A DNA stretch of 64,000 nt from Rhizobium sp. Root1220 (GCF_001426265.1 NZ_LMDG01000009.1:1-64000); one strand, 5' to 3'; counted from the stretch's first letter, positions 1-14,611 are shown. Notes: generated by a model not told the origin, from the letters alone. Made by a program: numbers and translations.

Positions 1-96
1 GATCGCTGCCGTCAGAGACGTCTTGCCGTGGTCAACGTGGCCGATCGTGCCGATGTTAACGTGCGGCTTGTTGCGCTCAAACTTACTCTTTGCCAT
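1..96 (-). CDS. tuf: Elongation factor Tu, N-terminal fragment (cut by window edge)
   Basis: Only the first 32 codons are in the window, starting at the ATG complementary to 94-96. The peptide begins [20 protein letters not shown] and continues into the P-loop [10 protein letters not shown], which is diagnostic of EF-Tu, the GTPase that delivers aminoacyl-tRNA to the ribosome. It follows fusA on the same strand after a 67-base gap, so it is the last gene of the rpsL-rpsG-fusA-tuf operon. The reading frame is intact as far as it can be seen; the rest lies off the left edge. Confidence 0.97.
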
Positions 97-156
97 TTCG
101 GCTCTCCATTCTTGCTAGTCCCCGAGGGACTTAATTCTTGTTATCGGTCAATTGGT

Positions 157-180
157 ATTCCGGTCACTTCTGACCGGAAT
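157..180 (-). other. Hairpin overlapping the fusA stop codon, between fusA and tuf
   Basis: ATTCCGGTCA and TGACCGGAAT form a perfect 10-bp stem around a 4-base loop. The fusA TGA stop (164-166) lies in the stem. No U-tract follows in the direction of transcription, so it is not a classical terminator. It may be an mRNA processing or stability element separating fusA and tuf. Confidence 0.6.
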
Positions 181-2263
181 ACTTTGCCTGGATCTCGGTC
201 GCGACGTTCGACGGGACCGGCGAGTAGTGATCGAAGGTCATCGTGTACTGAGCGCGGCCCTGCGACATGGAGCGCAGGTTGTCGACATACTTGAACATGT
301 TTGCCAGCGGAACGTTCGCGTTGATGACAACAGCGATACCGCGGCTTTCCTGGCCCTGGATCTGACCACGACGCGAGTTCAAGTCACCGATAACGTCACC
401 GACGTAATCTTCGGGCGTCACGACCTCGACCTTCATCATCGGCTCGAGGAGCTGAGCGCCGGCCTTCTTGGCTGCTTCGCGGAAGCAGGCACGCGAAGCG
501 ATTTCGAACGCCAGAACCGACGAGTCAACGTCGTGGAAGGCACCGTCGATGAGCGTCGCCTTGACGCCGAGCATCGGGAATCCAGCCAACGGACCGGACG
601 ACAGAACGCTTTCGATACCCTTCTGAACGCCCGGGATGTATTCCTTCGGAATAGAACCACCAACGATCTTGGATTCGAACTTGAAGTCGTCGCCTTCTTC
701 ATTCGGTTCGAAGACGATCTTGACGCGCGCGAACTGACCGGTACCACCGGACTGCTTCTTGTGCGTGTAGTCTTCTTCGTGCTTCTTCGTAATGGTTTCG
801 CGGTAGGCAACCTGCGGCGCGCCGACAGTTGCTTCGACCTTGAATTCGCGACGCATGCGGTCAACCAGGATATCGAGGTGAAGCTCACCCATGCCTGCAA
901 TGATCGTCTGGCCAGATTCCTGGTCGGTCTTTACGCGGAACGACGGATCTTCAGCGGCCAGACGGTTGAGCGCGAGGCCCATCTTTTCCTGGTCGCCCTT
1001 GGTCTTCGGCTCGATCGCGATCTGGATGACCGGCTCGGGGAATTCCATGCGCTCGAGGATAACCGGCTTCAGCGGATCGCAGAGCGTATCGCCAGTGGTG
1101 GTTTCCTTGAGGCCTGCGAGAGCAACGATGTCGCCGGCAAAGGCCTCTTCGATGTCTTCACGCGAATTGGAGTGCATCTGAAGCATACGACCGACGCGCT
1201 CGCGCTTGTCCTTGACCGTGTTGATGACAGATGTGCCCTTCTCGAGCTTGCCCGAGTAGATGCGTGCGAAGGTGAGCGAACCGACGAAGGGGTCGTTCAT
1301 GATCTTGAATGCCAGCATGGACAACGGTTCGCTGTCGTCGGCATGACGTTCGATTTCGGCTTCGGTCTTGAAGTCGATGCCCTTGATGGCAGGAATGTCC
1401 ATCGGCGAAGGCAGGTAATCGCAGACGGCGTCGAGCAGAGGCTGGACGCCCTTGTTCTTGAAAGCCGTGCCGCAGAACATCGGATGGAACTTGACATCGA
1501 TCGTACCGCGGCGAACGAGCGCACGGATCTGATCGTTGTCAGGCAGAACGCCTTCGAGGTAGGCTTCAGTCGCGGCTTCGTCGATCTCGACAACGGTCTC
1601 GATCAGCTTTTCGCGATATTCCTCTGCCTTGGCCTTCATGTCATCGGGGATCTCGACGACGTCCCACTGAGCGCCGAGCGATTCGTCGCGCCAGATGAGC
1701 GCGTTCATCTCGATCAGATCGATGACACCCTTGAATTCGGTTTCCGCACCGATCGGCAGCTGCATGACAACAGCCGTGGCGCCGAGACGGGTCTTGATCA
1801 TCTCAACCGAGCGGTAGAAGTCCGCGCCGGTCTTGTCCATCTTGTTGCAGAAAATCATCCGCGGAACGTTGTACTTCTCAGCCTGGCGCCAGACGGTTTC
1901 CGTCTGCGGCTCTACACCGGCGTTGGCATCGAGAAGAGCGATCGCACCGTCGAGAACGCGCAGCGAACGTTCGACTTCAATGGTGAAGTCGACGTGGCCG
2001 GGGGTGTCGATGATGTTGAAGCGGCGGGTCTTGCCGTCGCGGCCCTTCCAGTAGGTCGTGGTCGCAGCGGAAGTGATCGTGATCCCACGCTCCTGCTCCT
2101 GCTCCATCCAGTCCATCGTGGCTGCGCCATCGTGCACTTCGCCGATCTTGTGCGACTTGCCGGTGTAATAAAGGATACGCTCCGTCGTCGTCGTCTTGCC
2201 GGCGTCGATGTGCGCCATGATACCGAAATTCCGGTAGTCTTCGATTTTATATTCGCGAGCCAT
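164..2263 (-). CDS. fusA: Elongation factor G
   Basis: A 699-residue translation GTPase that drives ribosomal translocation and, with RRF, ribosome recycling. The N-terminus shows G1 AHIDAGKTT near residue 18, G3 DTPGH near residue 87 and G4 NKMD near residue 141, followed by domains II-V. The length matches bacterial EF-G. It starts 29 bases after rpsG, in the str operon, and is followed by tuf. The long open frame antisense to it is a codon-usage shadow. Identification is certain. Confidence 0.99.
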   Translation of the reverse strand: MAREYKIEDYRNFGIMAHIDAGKTTTTERILYYTGKSHKIGEVHDGAATMDWMEQEQERGITITSAATTTYWKGRDGKTRRFNIIDTPGHVDFTIEVERSLRVLDGAIALLDANAGVEPQTETVWRQAEKYNVPRMIFCNKMDKTGADFYRSVEMIKTRLGATAVVMQLPIGAETEFKGVIDLIEMNALIWRDESLGAQWDVVEIPDDMKAKAEEYREKLIETVVEIDEAATEAYLEGVLPDNDQIRALVRRGTIDVKFHPMFCGTAFKNKGVQPLLDAVCDYLPSPMDIPAIKGIDFKTEAEIERHADDSEPLSMLAFKIMNDPFVGSLTFARIYSGKLEKGTSVINTVKDKRERVGRMLQMHSNSREDIEEAFAGDIVALAGLKETTTGDTLCDPLKPVILERMEFPEPVIQIAIEPKTKGDQEKMGLALNRLAAEDPSFRVKTDQESGQTIIAGMGELHLDILVDRMRREFKVEATVGAPQVAYRETITKKHEEDYTHKKQSGGTGQFARVKIVFEPNEEGDDFKFESKIVGGSIPKEYIPGVQKGIESVLSSGPLAGFPMLGVKATLIDGAFHDVDSSVLAFEIASRACFREAAKKAGAQLLEPMMKVEVVTPEDYVGDVIGDLNSRRGQIQGQESRGIAVVINANVPLANMFKYVDNLRSMSQGRAQYTMTFDHYSPVPSNVATEIQAKYSGQK

Positions 2264-2292
2264 GATGGACTGCCTTTCGATACCGTTCGGGA

Positions 2293-2763
2293 TTACCAGC
2301 GATAGTGCGAGAACGCACGGTTGGCATCAGCCATCTTGTGCGTGTCTTCGCGCTTCTTCACGGCGCTGCCACGGTTGTTGGATGCATCGAGAAGCTCGCC
2401 CGAAAGGCGATCGACCATAGTCGTTTCGTTGCGCTTGCGAGCAGCAGCGATCAGCCAGCGAATTGCGAGTGCCTGACGGCGCTCCGGGCGAACGTCGACC
2501 GGAACCTGGTAGGTGGCACCACCGACGCGGCGCGAACGGACTTCGACGTGCGGGGCAATGTTGTCCAGCGCGGAATGGAACACGACAAGCGGTTCCTGCT
2601 TGGACTTACCTTGCACGGAGTCAAACGCACCGTAGACGATGCTTTCAGCGACGGACTTCTTGCCGTCGAGCATGATGGCATTCATGAACTTGGTGACGAT
2701 GAGATCGCCGAACTTCGGGTCCGGGTTGATCTCGCGCTTTTCTGCTCTGTGACGTCTGGACAT
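2293..2763 (-). CDS. rpsG: 30S ribosomal protein S7
   Basis: A 156-residue primary 16S rRNA-binding protein of the 30S head. It begins [20 protein letters not shown] and ends [10 protein letters not shown], as in alphaproteobacterial S7. It lies 77 bases after rpsL and 29 bases before fusA. In enterobacteria S7 is the translational autoregulator of the str operon; whether this holds here cannot be judged from the sequence. Confidence 0.99.
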   Translation of the reverse strand: MSRRHRAEKREINPDPKFGDLIVTKFMNAIMLDGKKSVAESIVYGAFDSVQGKSKQEPLVVFHSALDNIAPHVEVRSRRVGGATYQVPVDVRPERRQALAIRWLIAAARKRNETTMVDRLSGELLDASNNRGSAVKKREDTHKMADANRAFSHYRW

Positions 2764-2840
2764 AACTTCTCGTCTCTTAATCGTTAAGGCGCTTTATCAC
2801 GCGGAGGACCTCACGCAGCGCCGGATTTTCCAAAACCGAA

Positions 2841-3212
2841 TTACTTCGGACGCTTTGCACCATACTTGGAGCGGCGCTGCTTGCGGTTCTTGACACCCTG
2901 GGTATCGAGAACGCCGCGGATGATGTGGTAACGAACGCCTGGCAAGTCCTTTACGCGGCCGCCACGGATCATGACGACAGAGTGTTCCTGAAGGTTGTGA
3001 CCTTCGCCGGGAATGTAGCCGATGACTTCGAAGCCATTGGTCAGGCGGATCTTGGCAACCTTACGCAGAGCCGAGTTCGGCTTCTTCGGGGTCGTCGTGT
3101 AGACGCGGGTGCAAACACCACGCTTCTGCGGGTTTTCCTGCAGTGCAGGAACCTTGTTACGCTTTACGTTCGGCTGGCGCGGCTTGCGGATCAGCTGGTT
3201 TACGGTAGGCAT
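2841..3212 (-). CDS. rpsL: 30S ribosomal protein S12
   Basis: A 123-residue decoding-centre protein starting [14 protein letters not shown]. The streptomycin-relevant segments [12 protein letters not shown] and [10 protein letters not shown] have the usual lysines, so the allele looks wild type. It is the first gene of the rpsL-rpsG-fusA-tuf operon, which must have its own promoter because the preceding genes are on the other strand. Confidence 0.99.
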   Translation of the reverse strand: MPTVNQLIRKPRQPNVKRNKVPALQENPQKRGVCTRVYTTTPKKPNSALRKVAKIRLTNGFEVIGYIPGEGHNLQEHSVVMIRGGRVKDLPGVRYHIIRGVLDTQGVKNRKQRRSKYGAKRPK

Positions 3213-3695
3213 TCAACCATCCCTTACGTTTGTATCTCAGACCCTTGCGGGCGTAATTCACGCCGTCTCCGGCAAGATCACACGCTTGTATCAATGCGCA
3301 AAACGTGGCCCGATCCGCTTTCGCAGATGGACCACAGAGAGCAGAGGACGCAAAAGAAATGCGTCATGCGTGCAGGCAACATATCTTCAACGTGCGTTTC
3401 GAACCTTGTTTGAGGTGATCTCCTGAGCGTGTCGCCCAGAATGGCCATGCCTCACATGGGTTCCGATGGCGCGGGTACTACTGGTTTCCCGCCGTCCCGT
3501 CAAGGCTGTTAAGAAATAATCTTCGCCGGAACGGCCTGAAACGCGGCCTTTCGGCCTGCTTTTGGGGTCCTTGAACAAATTCGCCGGCGGCAGGCAAGAT
3601 AAACTTGGGCATTGTGGCGAAAGCGGCTAAGGAATCACAGATTGCAGACGCCGTGCTGCTGGAACAGATTCAAATCTCGAATCGAAGGACGAATG
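3213..3695. other. Divergent intergenic region between rpsL and a small plus-strand gene
   Basis: About 480 bases holding the promoter and a long leader for the str operon on the minus strand and the promoter of the small gene at 3696. Apart from the candidate promoter at 3475-3503 I see no strong structure. A 63-codon minus-strand frame at 3387-3578 overlaps that promoter and is not convincing as a gene. Confidence 0.6.
3475..3503 (-). promoter_or_regulatory. Candidate sigma-70 promoter of the str operon
   Basis: On the minus strand TTGACG (3498-3503) is followed after exactly 17 bases by TAGTAC (3475-3480). The -35 matches the rhizobial housekeeping consensus well; the -10 matches only three of six positions. 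It would give a leader of roughly 250 bases before rpsL. Confidence 0.4.
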
Positions 3696-3989
3696 ATGAT
3701 TACTACCCCCGACAACGACAACAACACGGAAGGCCCGATGGTTTTCATCATCATCGGTAAGGGATACGAAACCGATGGCAGCGACGCCGTTGACCTTCAT
3801 ATCATGCTGAAAGCCGCCGACGACGACAGTGCCGTGCGCGAAGCGCTCAACGCACTGGCCGAGGAAGGCTTCATCGAGGCCGATCTCGACCAGATCGGGA
3901 TGCTGACCGAGATCCCGGAGGAGGAGCCGCATGCCTCGGCCTATCAGGGTGCCGTCGACGGCGAAGTTGCGATCATTCGCTTCAGCTGA
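3696..3989 (+). CDS. Small conserved acidic protein of unknown function
   Basis: A 97-residue protein, MITTPDNDNN onward, rich in Asp and Glu, ending in GEVAIIRFS. I recognise no motif. Tandem ATG codons at 3693 and 3696 follow an AAGGA (3685-3689); the second has the better spacing, so it was chosen. The longer frame back to 3612 would add unlikely Trp/Cys/Arg-rich residues. The next gene, a Nudix hydrolase, starts 8 bases after its stop, so the two are probably co-transcribed. Confidence 0.75.
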   Translation: MITTPDNDNNTEGPMVFIIIGKGYETDGSDAVDLHIMLKAADDDSAVREALNALAEEGFIEADLDQIGMLTEIPEEEPHASAYQGAVDGEVAIIRFS

Positions 3990-3997
3990 GTCCATCG

Positions 3998-4429
3998 ATG
4001 AAGCCGGATGCCTTGAAGGTTCTGATCTATGCAACCTGGCGCGACCGGCTTCTTGTTTTCGACGAGCCCGACTTTCCTCACGTCCAGTGGCAGGTGCCGG
4101 GCGGCACTGTCGAGGACAGCGAGGATGTGGCTGACGCCGCCAGCCGCGAGTTTCAGGAAGAAACGGGCCTAACGCCGCCGGCTCCCCTCACCCAGCTCGC
4201 CGTTCACGACTATCACTTTTCATTGAAGAGCGGCGATACCGTCTTTCACCGCCGTCACTATTTTCACATCGGCCTCGACGGCAATCAGTCAACGGGCTGG
4301 CTTCACCAAGAGCTCACCCCCTTCGGCGGTGGCGCGCCTGTCCTGTTTCGTTTCTTCTGGATCAGCCTTGCAGAGGCGAAAGTGAGGCTCGGCTATGGCA
4401 TGGAGGAGTGCTTGCCGCTGATCGGATGA
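3998..4429 (+). CDS. Nudix hydrolase
   Basis: A 143-residue protein with a complete Nudix box at residues 36-58: G-x5-E-x7-REFQEETGL, the magnesium-binding signature of enzymes that cleave nucleoside diphosphates linked to another moiety. The family includes (d)NTP and ADP-sugar pyrophosphatases; the substrate cannot be told from the sequence. It follows the small gene at 3696 closely and converges on rpoC, with a shared hairpin between them. Confidence 0.9.
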   Translation: MKPDALKVLIYATWRDRLLVFDEPDFPHVQWQVPGGTVEDSEDVADAASREFQEETGLTPPAPLTQLAVHDYHFSLKSGDTVFHRRHYFHIGLDGNQSTGWLHQELTPFGGGAPVLFRFFWISLAEAKVRLGYGMEECLPLIG

Positions 4430-4482
4430 GGATTTTTTGCCGCCGGCAGTACAGACCCCTACCCCGTAAAATCAGCTGAAAC

Positions 4483-4510
4483 AAAAAACCGCCCGGATCG
4501 CTCCGGGCGG
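4483..4510 (-). terminator. Rho-independent terminator of rpoC
   Basis: CCGCCCGGA (4489-4497) pairs with TCCGGGCGG (4502-4510) around a 4-base loop. On the minus strand the stem is followed by six U residues (4483-4488). It lies 25 bases after the rpoC stop. On the plus strand it may also stop the Nudix transcript, but without a U-tract. Confidence 0.9.
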
Positions 4511-4535
4511 CTTTCAATTTCAGACCGTGTGCCGA

Positions 4536-8747
<4,212 letters not shown>

Positions 8748-8895
8748 GCCTGTCTCCTTCATGGGCTTAGCGCCCTCAATTGCGATGGTCAGCGGCAATT
8801 CCCGGGCGCCGCGCCATAGCGAAAAACGACAATAACCGCAGAATGCGGCGAAATCGTCCCTGCCCGGCCGACACGAAATGGGGCCAAGCGGGAAC

Positions 8896-8922
8896 GGTGC
8901 GCGCTGCAGGACAGCGCGCACC
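8896..8922 (-). other. rpoB-rpoC intercistronic hairpin
   Basis: GGTGCGCGCTG and CAGCGCGCACC form a perfect 11-bp GC-rich stem around a 5-base loop, starting 10 bases after the rpoB stop codon. No U-tract follows in the direction of transcription. A role in pausing, processing or 3'-end protection of rpoB mRNA is inferred. Confidence 0.6.
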
Positions 8923-8932
8923 CTATCGGTGA

Positions 8933-11900
8933 TTACTCGGCGGCGTCCGGCAACTGGCCGGCCTGCTGCTCGTCAATCTTGGAGTTCTCCAACTCGACGC
9001 TAAGACCCAGCGAGCGCATTTCCTTGACGAGAACGTTGAAGCTTTCCGGAATACCGGCTTCGAACGTATCGTCGCCACGAACAATGGCTTCGTAGACCTT
9101 GGTACGGCCGGCGACGTCGTCCGATTTCACCGTCAGCATTTCCTGCAGCGTGTAGGCTGCACCGTATGCTTCCAGAGCCCAGACTTCCATTTCGCCGAAA
9201 CGCTGACCGCCGAACTGCGCCTTGCCACCGAGCGGCTGCTGGGTGACGAGCGAGTAAGGACCGATCGAACGGGCGTGGATCTTGTCGTCGACCAAGTGGT
9301 TCAGCTTCAACATGTAGATGTAGCCAACGGTCACCTGGCGGTCGAACTGTTCGCCGGTACGACCGTCGTACAGTGTCGACTGGCCGCTTTCCTTGAGACC
9401 AGCGAGAGCCAGCATGTCGTTGACGTCACCTTCATGCGCACCGTCAAAGACAGGCGTCGCAATCGAAACGCCACGCTTCCACTGGTCAGCCAGACGAAGA
9501 ACAGAGTCATCGTCGAAGTCCTTGACCTGTTCGGCCTTCGGACCGTCGCCGACAACGTCGCCGATCGTCTTGCGCAGCGGCTCGATGTTGCCGTTGGCCT
9601 TGTACGCTTCGATCAGTTCGCCGATCTGGCGGCCCATGCCGGCGCAAGCCCAGCCCAGGTGCGTTTCGAGGATCTGACCGACGTTCATGCGCGATGGCAC
9701 GCCCAGCGGGTTCAAGACGACGTCGACGTGCGTGCCGTCTTCGAGGAACGGCATGTCTTCGACCGGAACGATACGTGAAACAACGCCCTTGTTGCCGTGA
9801 CGGCCGGCCATCTTGTCGCCTGGCTGGATCTTGCGCTTTACGGCGACAAAGACCTTGACCATCTTCATGACGCCCGGAGGCATTTCGTCGCCGCGCTGGA
9901 CCTTTTCGACCTTGTCCATGAAGCGCTGTTCAAGGCGCGACTTGGATTCGTCGTACTGACCACGAAGCGCTTCCAGTTCGGACTGAACCTTCTCGTCTTC
10001 GACGGCGAACATCCACCATTGCGAACGCGGATACTCGGAAACGACGGCGTTCGACAGCTCGGCGCCCTTCTTGAAGCCCTTCGGGCCTGCGATGGACGAC
10101 TGGCCACGGAGCATCTCGATCAGACGGCCGTAGACGTTACGGTCGAGGATTGCCTGCTCGTCGTCGCGGTCCTTTGCAAGACGCTCGATCTCTTCGCGCT
10201 CGATCGCCATGGCGCGTTCGTCTTTTTCAACACCGTGGCGGTTGAAGACACGGACTTCGACGATCGTGCCGTAGGTGCCCGGAGGCATGCGCATGGATGT
10301 GTCGCGAACGTCGGAAGCCTTTTCACCGAAGATGGCGCGCAGAAGCTTTTCTTCCGGCGTCATCGGGCTTTCGCCCTTCGGCGTGATCTTTCCGACGAGG
10401 ATGTCGCCAGGAGCAACTTCCGCACCGATATAGACGATACCGGCTTCGTCGAGGTTCTTCAGCGCTTCTTCCGAGACGTTCGGAATGTCACGCGTGATTT
10501 CTTCCGGACCAAGCTTGGTATCACGCGCCATCACTTCGAATTCTTCGATGTGGATGGAGGTGAACACGTCGTCGGCAACGATACGCTCGGAGAGCAGGAT
10601 CGAGTCTTCGTAGTTGTAACCGTTCCACGGCATGAACGCGACGAGCGCGTTGCGGCCGAGTGCGAGATCGCCCAGATCCGTCGACGGGCCGTCGGCGAGA
10701 ATGTCGCCGCGGTTGACTTCGTCACCGACGGTGACTAGCGGACGCTGGTTGACGCAGGTGTTCTGGTTCGAACGCTGGAACTTCTGCAGACGGTAGATAT
10801 CGACGCCGGACTTGCCGGCTTCGAGGTCTTCCGTTGCACGGATAACGATACGCGTCGCATCGACCTGGTCGACCACACCGCCGCGGCGGGCGCCGATAGC
10901 AGCGCCGGAGTCGCGGGCAACGACCGGCTCCATGCCGGTACCGACGAACGGAGCTTCAGCACGCAGCAGCGGAACGGCCTGACGCTGCATGTTCGAGCCC
11001 ATGAGCGCGCGGTTTGCGTCGTCGTTTTCCAGGAACGGGATGAGAGCGGCTGCGACCGAAACGACCTGCTTCGGCGAAACGTCCATCAGGTTCATGCTGT
11101 CGCGCGGAGCGAGCATAACTTCGCCAGCGTGACGGCAAACGACGAATTCGTCGGTGAACGAACCGTCAGCACCGAGCTCGGCGTTGGCCTGCGCGACGTA
11201 GTACTTCGCCTCTTCCATTGCGGAGAGATAAAGAACGTCGCTCGTCACCTTGCCATCGACGATGCGGCGGTACGGGCTCTCGATGAAACCGTACTTGTTG
11301 ACGCGCGCAAAGGTCGCCAGCGAGTTGATCAGACCAATGTTCGGGCCTTCAGGTGTTTCGATCGGGCAAATACGGCCGTAGTGGGTCGGATGAACGTCGC
11401 GGACTTCGAAGCCAGCGCGCTCGCGGGTCAGACCACCCGGACCAAGTGCCGAAAGACGACGCTTGTGGGTAATTTCCGAGAGCGGATTCACCTGGTCCAT
11501 GAACTGCGACAGCTGCGAGGAGCCGAAGAATTCGCGGACGGCAGCAGCCGCCGGCTTGGCGTTGATCAGGTCCTGCGGCATGACAGTGTCGATTTCGATC
11601 GAGGACATACGTTCCTTGATCGCACGCTCCATGCGGAGCAAACCGAGACGGTACTGATTTTCCATCAGTTCGCCGACAGAGCGAACGCGACGGTTGCCGA
11701 GGTTGTCGATGTCGTCGATCTCGCCCTTGCCGTCGCGCAGTTCTACCAACATCTTGACCACGGCCAGGATGTCGTCCTTGCGCAGGACACGAACGGTGTC
11801 TTCGACATCGAGGTCGAGGCGCATGTTCATCTTGACGCGGCCGACGGCCGAGAGGTCGTAACGCTCGGCATCGAAGAACAGCGAGTTGAACATCGCTTCA

Positions 11901-13072
11901 GCCGAATCCATTGTCGGCGGTTCACCCGGGCGCATGACGCGATAGATATCGAACAGAGCGTCCTGGCGGTTCTCGTTCTTGTCTGCGTTCAGGGTGTTGC
12001 GGATGTAAGCGCCCACATTGATGTGGTCGATGCCGAGAACCGGAATCTCTTCGAAGCCGTGGGACAGGATGACCGGCAGGGTCTTCTCGTCGATCTCGTC
12101 GCCTGCCTCGAGGTAGATTTCGCCTGTCGAGTAGTTGACGATGTCTTCGGCCAGGAAGTTGCCATACAGGTCTTCGTCGGATGCCTTCAGGGCCTTGAGG
12201 CCCTTGTCGGAGAGTTGGCGAAGCAGACGCGGGGTCAGCTTCTTGCCGCCTTCGACAACGACTTCGCCGGTGTCGGCGTCAACCATATCGGTGATCGTCT
12301 TCGCGCCCTTGAGGGTCTCGGGCGTGAACGGAATCCGCCAACCCTTGCCATCACGAACGTAGTCGGACTTGGTGTAGAAGGTCGACAGGATTTCTTCGCC
12401 ATCCATGCCGAGCGCCATCAGTAGCGACGTTACCGGCAACTTGCGGCGGCGGTCGATACGGGCGTAGACGATGTCCTTGGCGTCGAATTCGATATCGAGC
12501 CAGGAACCGCGGTAAGGGATGACGCGGGCAGCGAAGAGCAGCTTGCCGGAAGAATGGCTCTTGCCCTTGTCGTGGTCAAAGAAAACGCCCGGCGAACGGT
12601 GCATCTGAGACACGATAACGCGCTCGGTGCCGTTGACGATGAACGTACCGTTGTTGGTCATGAGCGGCATGTCGCCCATGTAAACCGACTGTTCCTTGAT
12701 GTCCTTGATGGACTTCGCACCCGTATCTTCGTCGATATCGAACACGATCAGACGGAGAGTCACCTTCAGCGGCGCGGCATAGGTCAGGTCGCGCTGGCGG
12801 CATTCATCGACGTCGAACTTTGGCGGCTCGAACTCGTAGGACACGAATTCCAGCATGGAAGCGCCGGAAAAATCCGTGATCGGAAATACGGACTTGAAAA
12901 CGGACTGAAGGCCCTCGTCAGGGCGACCGCCCTTGGGCTCTTCAACCATCAGGAATTGATCATAGGATGCCTTCTGAACCTCGATGAGGTTTGGCATCTC
13001 TGCGACTTCTGGAATCTTACCGAAAAACTTGCGTACGCGCCTACGACCATTGAACGAAAGGGTCTGAGCCAT
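8933..13072 (-). CDS. rpoB: RNA polymerase beta subunit
   Basis: A 1379-residue subunit, [20 protein letters not shown] onward. The rifampicin pocket reads [20 protein letters not shown] and retains the positions equivalent to E. coli D516, H526 and S531, so no common resistance change is visible; the V in DQVNP differs from E. coli DQNNP. Late motifs such as [13 protein letters not shown] are intact. It lies between rplL and rpoC, with structured gaps on both sides. Confidence 0.99.
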   Translation of the reverse strand: MAQTLSFNGRRRVRKFFGKIPEVAEMPNLIEVQKASYDQFLMVEEPKGGRPDEGLQSVFKSVFPITDFSGASMLEFVSYEFEPPKFDVDECRQRDLTYAAPLKVTLRLIVFDIDEDTGAKSIKDIKEQSVYMGDMPLMTNNGTFIVNGTERVIVSQMHRSPGVFFDHDKGKSHSSGKLLFAARVIPYRGSWLDIEFDAKDIVYARIDRRRKLPVTSLLMALGMDGEEILSTFYTKSDYVRDGKGWRIPFTPETLKGAKTITDMVDADTGEVVVEGGKKLTPRLLRQLSDKGLKALKASDEDLYGNFLAEDIVNYSTGEIYLEAGDEIDEKTLPVILSHGFEEIPVLGIDHINVGAYIRNTLNADKNENRQDALFDIYRVMRPGEPPTMDSAEAMFNSLFFDAERYDLSAVGRVKMNMRLDLDVEDTVRVLRKDDILAVVKMLVELRDGKGEIDDIDNLGNRRVRSVGELMENQYRLGLLRMERAIKERMSSIEIDTVMPQDLINAKPAAAAVREFFGSSQLSQFMDQVNPLSEITHKRRLSALGPGGLTRERAGFEVRDVHPTHYGRICPIETPEGPNIGLINSLATFARVNKYGFIESPYRRIVDGKVTSDVLYLSAMEEAKYYVAQANAELGADGSFTDEFVVCRHAGEVMLAPRDSMNLMDVSPKQVVSVAAALIPFLENDDANRALMGSNMQRQAVPLLRAEAPFVGTGMEPVVARDSGAAIGARRGGVVDQVDATRIVIRATEDLEAGKSGVDIYRLQKFQRSNQNTCVNQRPLVTVGDEVNRGDILADGPSTDLGDLALGRNALVAFMPWNGYNYEDSILLSERIVADDVFTSIHIEEFEVMARDTKLGPEEITRDIPNVSEEALKNLDEAGIVYIGAEVAPGDILVGKITPKGESPMTPEEKLLRAIFGEKASDVRDTSMRMPPGTYGTIVEVRVFNRHGVEKDERAMAIEREEIERLAKDRDDEQAILDRNVYGRLIEMLRGQSSIAGPKGFKKGAELSNAVVSEYPRSQWWMFAVEDEKVQSELEALRGQYDESKSRLEQRFMDKVEKVQRGDEMPPGVMKMVKVFVAVKRKIQPGDKMAGRHGNKGVVSRIVPVEDMPFLEDGTHVDVVLNPLGVPSRMNVGQILETHLGWACAGMGRQIGELIEAYKANGNIEPLRKTIGDVVGDGPKAEQVKDFDDDSVLRLADQWKRGVSIATPVFDGAHEGDVNDMLALAGLKESGQSTLYDGRTGEQFDRQVTVGYIYMLKLNHLVDDKIHARSIGPYSLVTQQPLGGKAQFGGQRFGEMEVWALEAYGAAYTLQEMLTVKSDDVAGRTKVYEAIVRGDDTFEAGIPESFNVLVKEMRSLGLSVELENSKIDEQQAGQLPDAAE

Positions 13073-13200
13073 CGTCGCTCCTTCAAAATTGCATCCGGGC
13101 CTGCAACGGACGGGAACCGATGGCCAGTCGACCCCGTCAACACAATGTGAACTTCAAACTCGTCTCACTTCCCGAAACCACGAGGCCGGATTGCCTACGC

Positions 13201-13215
13201 GTCTCGGTTCGAGAC
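13201..13215 (-). other. Short hairpin in the rpoB leader
   Basis: GTCTCG and CGAGAC form a perfect 6-bp stem with a 3-base loop, about 130 bases before the rpoB start. It is the third of three stem-loops in the 257-base rplL-rpoB gap, read in the direction of transcription. Confidence 0.4.
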
Positions 13216-13233
13216 CATCCTCTTGAAGAACCC

Positions 13234-13271
13234 ATTACCCAAAAGCCGTTTTCACGTGGCTTTTGGGTAAT
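13234..13271 (-). other. Long perfect stem-loop between rplL and rpoB
   Basis: ATTACCCAAAAGCC and GGCTTTTGGGTAAT pair perfectly over 14 bp around a 10-base loop. There is no terminal U-tract. In E. coli the rplL-rpoB gap contains an attenuator and an RNase III site; a similar role is inferred here from position and stem length only. Confidence 0.6.
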
Positions 13272-13290
13272 TTGTTCCGGAAACGGCAAA

Positions 13291-13315
13291 TGGGAGGCGG
13301 GAAACCCGCCTCCCA
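13291..13315 (-). other. GC-rich hairpin just after rplL (attenuator-like)
   Basis: TGGGAGGCGGG and CCCGCCTCCCA form a perfect 11-bp stem with a 3-base loop, 15 bases after the rplL stop. The sequence after it has only three U residues before GCCG, so full termination is unlikely; partial termination ahead of rpoB, lowering beta synthesis relative to L7/L12, is a plausible reading. Confidence 0.55.
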
Positions 13316-13329
13316 GATGTATTTCAAGC

Positions 13330-13707
13330 TTACTTAACGTCGGCCTTGGCGCCAGCGTCTTCAAGCTTCTTCTTGATGTCAGCAGCTTCAGCCTTGGAAA
13401 CAGCTTCCTTGACAGCCTTAGGAGCGGCTTCAACGAGGTCCTTAGCTTCCTTCAGGCCGAGGCCTGTGATCGCGCGGACTTCCTTGATGACGTTGATCTT
13501 GTTAGCGCCAGCTTCGACGAGGATAACGTCGAACTCGGTCTTTTCTTCTTCAACGACAGCAGCAGCAGCACCGCCGCCAGCAGCAGCAACGGCTACCGGT
13601 GCAGCAGCAGATACGCCCCACTTTTCTTCGAGAAGCTTGGACAGTTCTGCGGCTTCCAGAACGGTCAGCGCGGAGAGGTCGTCAACGATCTTTACGAGAT
13701 CAGCCAT
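13330..13707 (-). CDS. rplL: 50S ribosomal protein L7/L12
   Basis: A 125-residue acidic stalk protein that recruits translation GTPases. The N-terminal dimerisation segment [22 protein letters not shown], the Ala/Gly-rich hinge (about residues 36-52) and the C-terminal domain with [16 protein letters not shown] are all present. It follows rplJ by 58 bases and ends just before the attenuator-like hairpins. Confidence 0.99.
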   Translation of the reverse strand: MADLVKIVDDLSALTVLEAAELSKLLEEKWGVSAAAPVAVAAAGGGAAAAVVEEEKTEFDVILVEAGANKINVIKEVRAITGLGLKEAKDLVEAAPKAVKEAVSKAEAADIKKKLEDAGAKADVK

Positions 13708-13765
13708 GTTATCAGTTCCTTTTGTTCGGTTCGAACCGGTTGTTTATAAACAGCAAAAAACCGCC

Positions 13766-14284
13766 TTATGCGGCTTCGTCCTTCTTGGCGTAAGCCGAAA
13801 ACACGCGAGCAAGCTGGCTTGCCGGTGCTGCAACAACGCCTGCGATGCGGGTAGCTGGCGTCTGGATCATGCCCAGCAGCTTCGCGCGCAGTTCGTCCAA
13901 CGAAGGCAGGGTCGCGAGCGACTTGACTGCATCGGCGTTGAGCGTGGTTGTTCCCATGGCGCCGCCGAGGACAACGATCTTATCGTTGGTCTTGGCGAAA
14001 TCCACGACGACTTTCGGAGCGGTGATCGGGTCATTGCTGTAAGCAATGAGCGTCTGACCGTTGAAGAGATTAGAAATCCCTTCCGCTTCCGTACCCTGAA
14101 GGGCGATCTTGGCCAGGCGGTTCTTCGCGACTTTGACGGTACCGCCAGCAGCACGCATCTTTGAACGGAAGTCGTTCATCTGCGCGACTGTAGCACCAGC
14201 ATAGTGGGCCACGACGACTGAGCCCGAAGCCTTGAAGACTTCGTTCAGTTCCGTGACGAATTCGCGTTTTTCCGCTCTTTCCAC
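13766..14284 (-). CDS. rplJ: 50S ribosomal protein L10
   Basis: A 172-residue stalk-base protein, [20 protein letters not shown] onward, that anchors L7/L12 dimers to 23S rRNA. The long C-terminal helix binds L7/L12. In bacteria the L10-L7/L12 complex represses its own mRNA leader; a stem-loop directly before this gene and a 327-base gap after rplA fit such a leader. Confidence 0.98.
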   Translation of the reverse strand: MERAEKREFVTELNEVFKASGSVVVAHYAGATVAQMNDFRSKMRAAGGTVKVAKNRLAKIALQGTEAEGISNLFNGQTLIAYSNDPITAPKVVVDFAKTNDKIVVLGGAMGTTTLNADAVKSLATLPSLDELRAKLLGMIQTPATRIAGVVAAPASQLARVFSAYAKKDEAA

Positions 14285-14299
14285 TGCCTATCTCCAGTA

Positions 14300-14323
14300 G
14301 ATGGGACCGTAAACGGACCCATC
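14300..14323 (-). promoter_or_regulatory. Stem-loop before the rplJ ribosome-binding site
   Basis: GATGGG pairs with CCCATC, and after a one-base mismatch an inner CCG pairs with CGG around a 4-base loop. It sits 16 bases before the rplJ start, where an L10-dependent switch could control translation. Confidence 0.4.
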
Positions 14324-14533
14324 GGGTTGCCTTTGCCTCTTGGGATCAGAAGAGAACCCAAGCGACGCTTGAGGATCCTGTCCCCTCGCGCTCCGCGCCA
14401 GTTAAGGCTGAGAGGCACAAGGCATCCTAGGCTCGAACCAAATTCATCGAAGCAGAGCTTCATGCAATTCGGGTCTTACCCGTCTCATGCAGGCATCGTG
14501 ATTAAGGGAAAACCACCTGCAATCTCGGACAGG

Positions 14534-14579
14534 ATTCCGGATTTCTCCGGAATATTCCGGCCCCTTGCGAGGCCGGAAT
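14534..14579 (-). terminator. Tandem hairpins after rplA (partial terminator or attenuator)
   Basis: ATTCCGGA/TCCGGAAT (14534-14553, 8 bp) and ATTCCGGCC/GGCCGGAAT (14554-14579, 9 bp) are directly adjacent and share the ATTCCGG arm, so they could also pair alternatively. They lie 32 bases after the rplA stop. No long U-tract follows. Confidence 0.5.
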
Positions 14580-14611
14580 TCGTGAACCGGGCCGAAGCCC
14601 GGCAAAATTTG

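Larger units (their letters stand above)
14285..14611 (-). promoter_or_regulatory. rplA-rplJ gap, probable L10 leader region
   Basis: 327 bases without a gene. In the direction of transcription it opens with two back-to-back perfect hairpins (14554-14579 and 14534-14553) and ends with a hairpin at 14300-14323 just before the rplJ ribosome-binding site. This suits partial termination after rplA plus an autogenous L10(L12) binding leader. The L10 leader assignment rests on position; I could not fit the conserved kink-turn by eye. Confidence 0.5.

Noticed and set aside
3387..3578. 63-codon minus-strand frame ahead of rpsL
   Set aside because: Overlaps the candidate str promoter, Arg-rich composition, and no ribosome-binding site.
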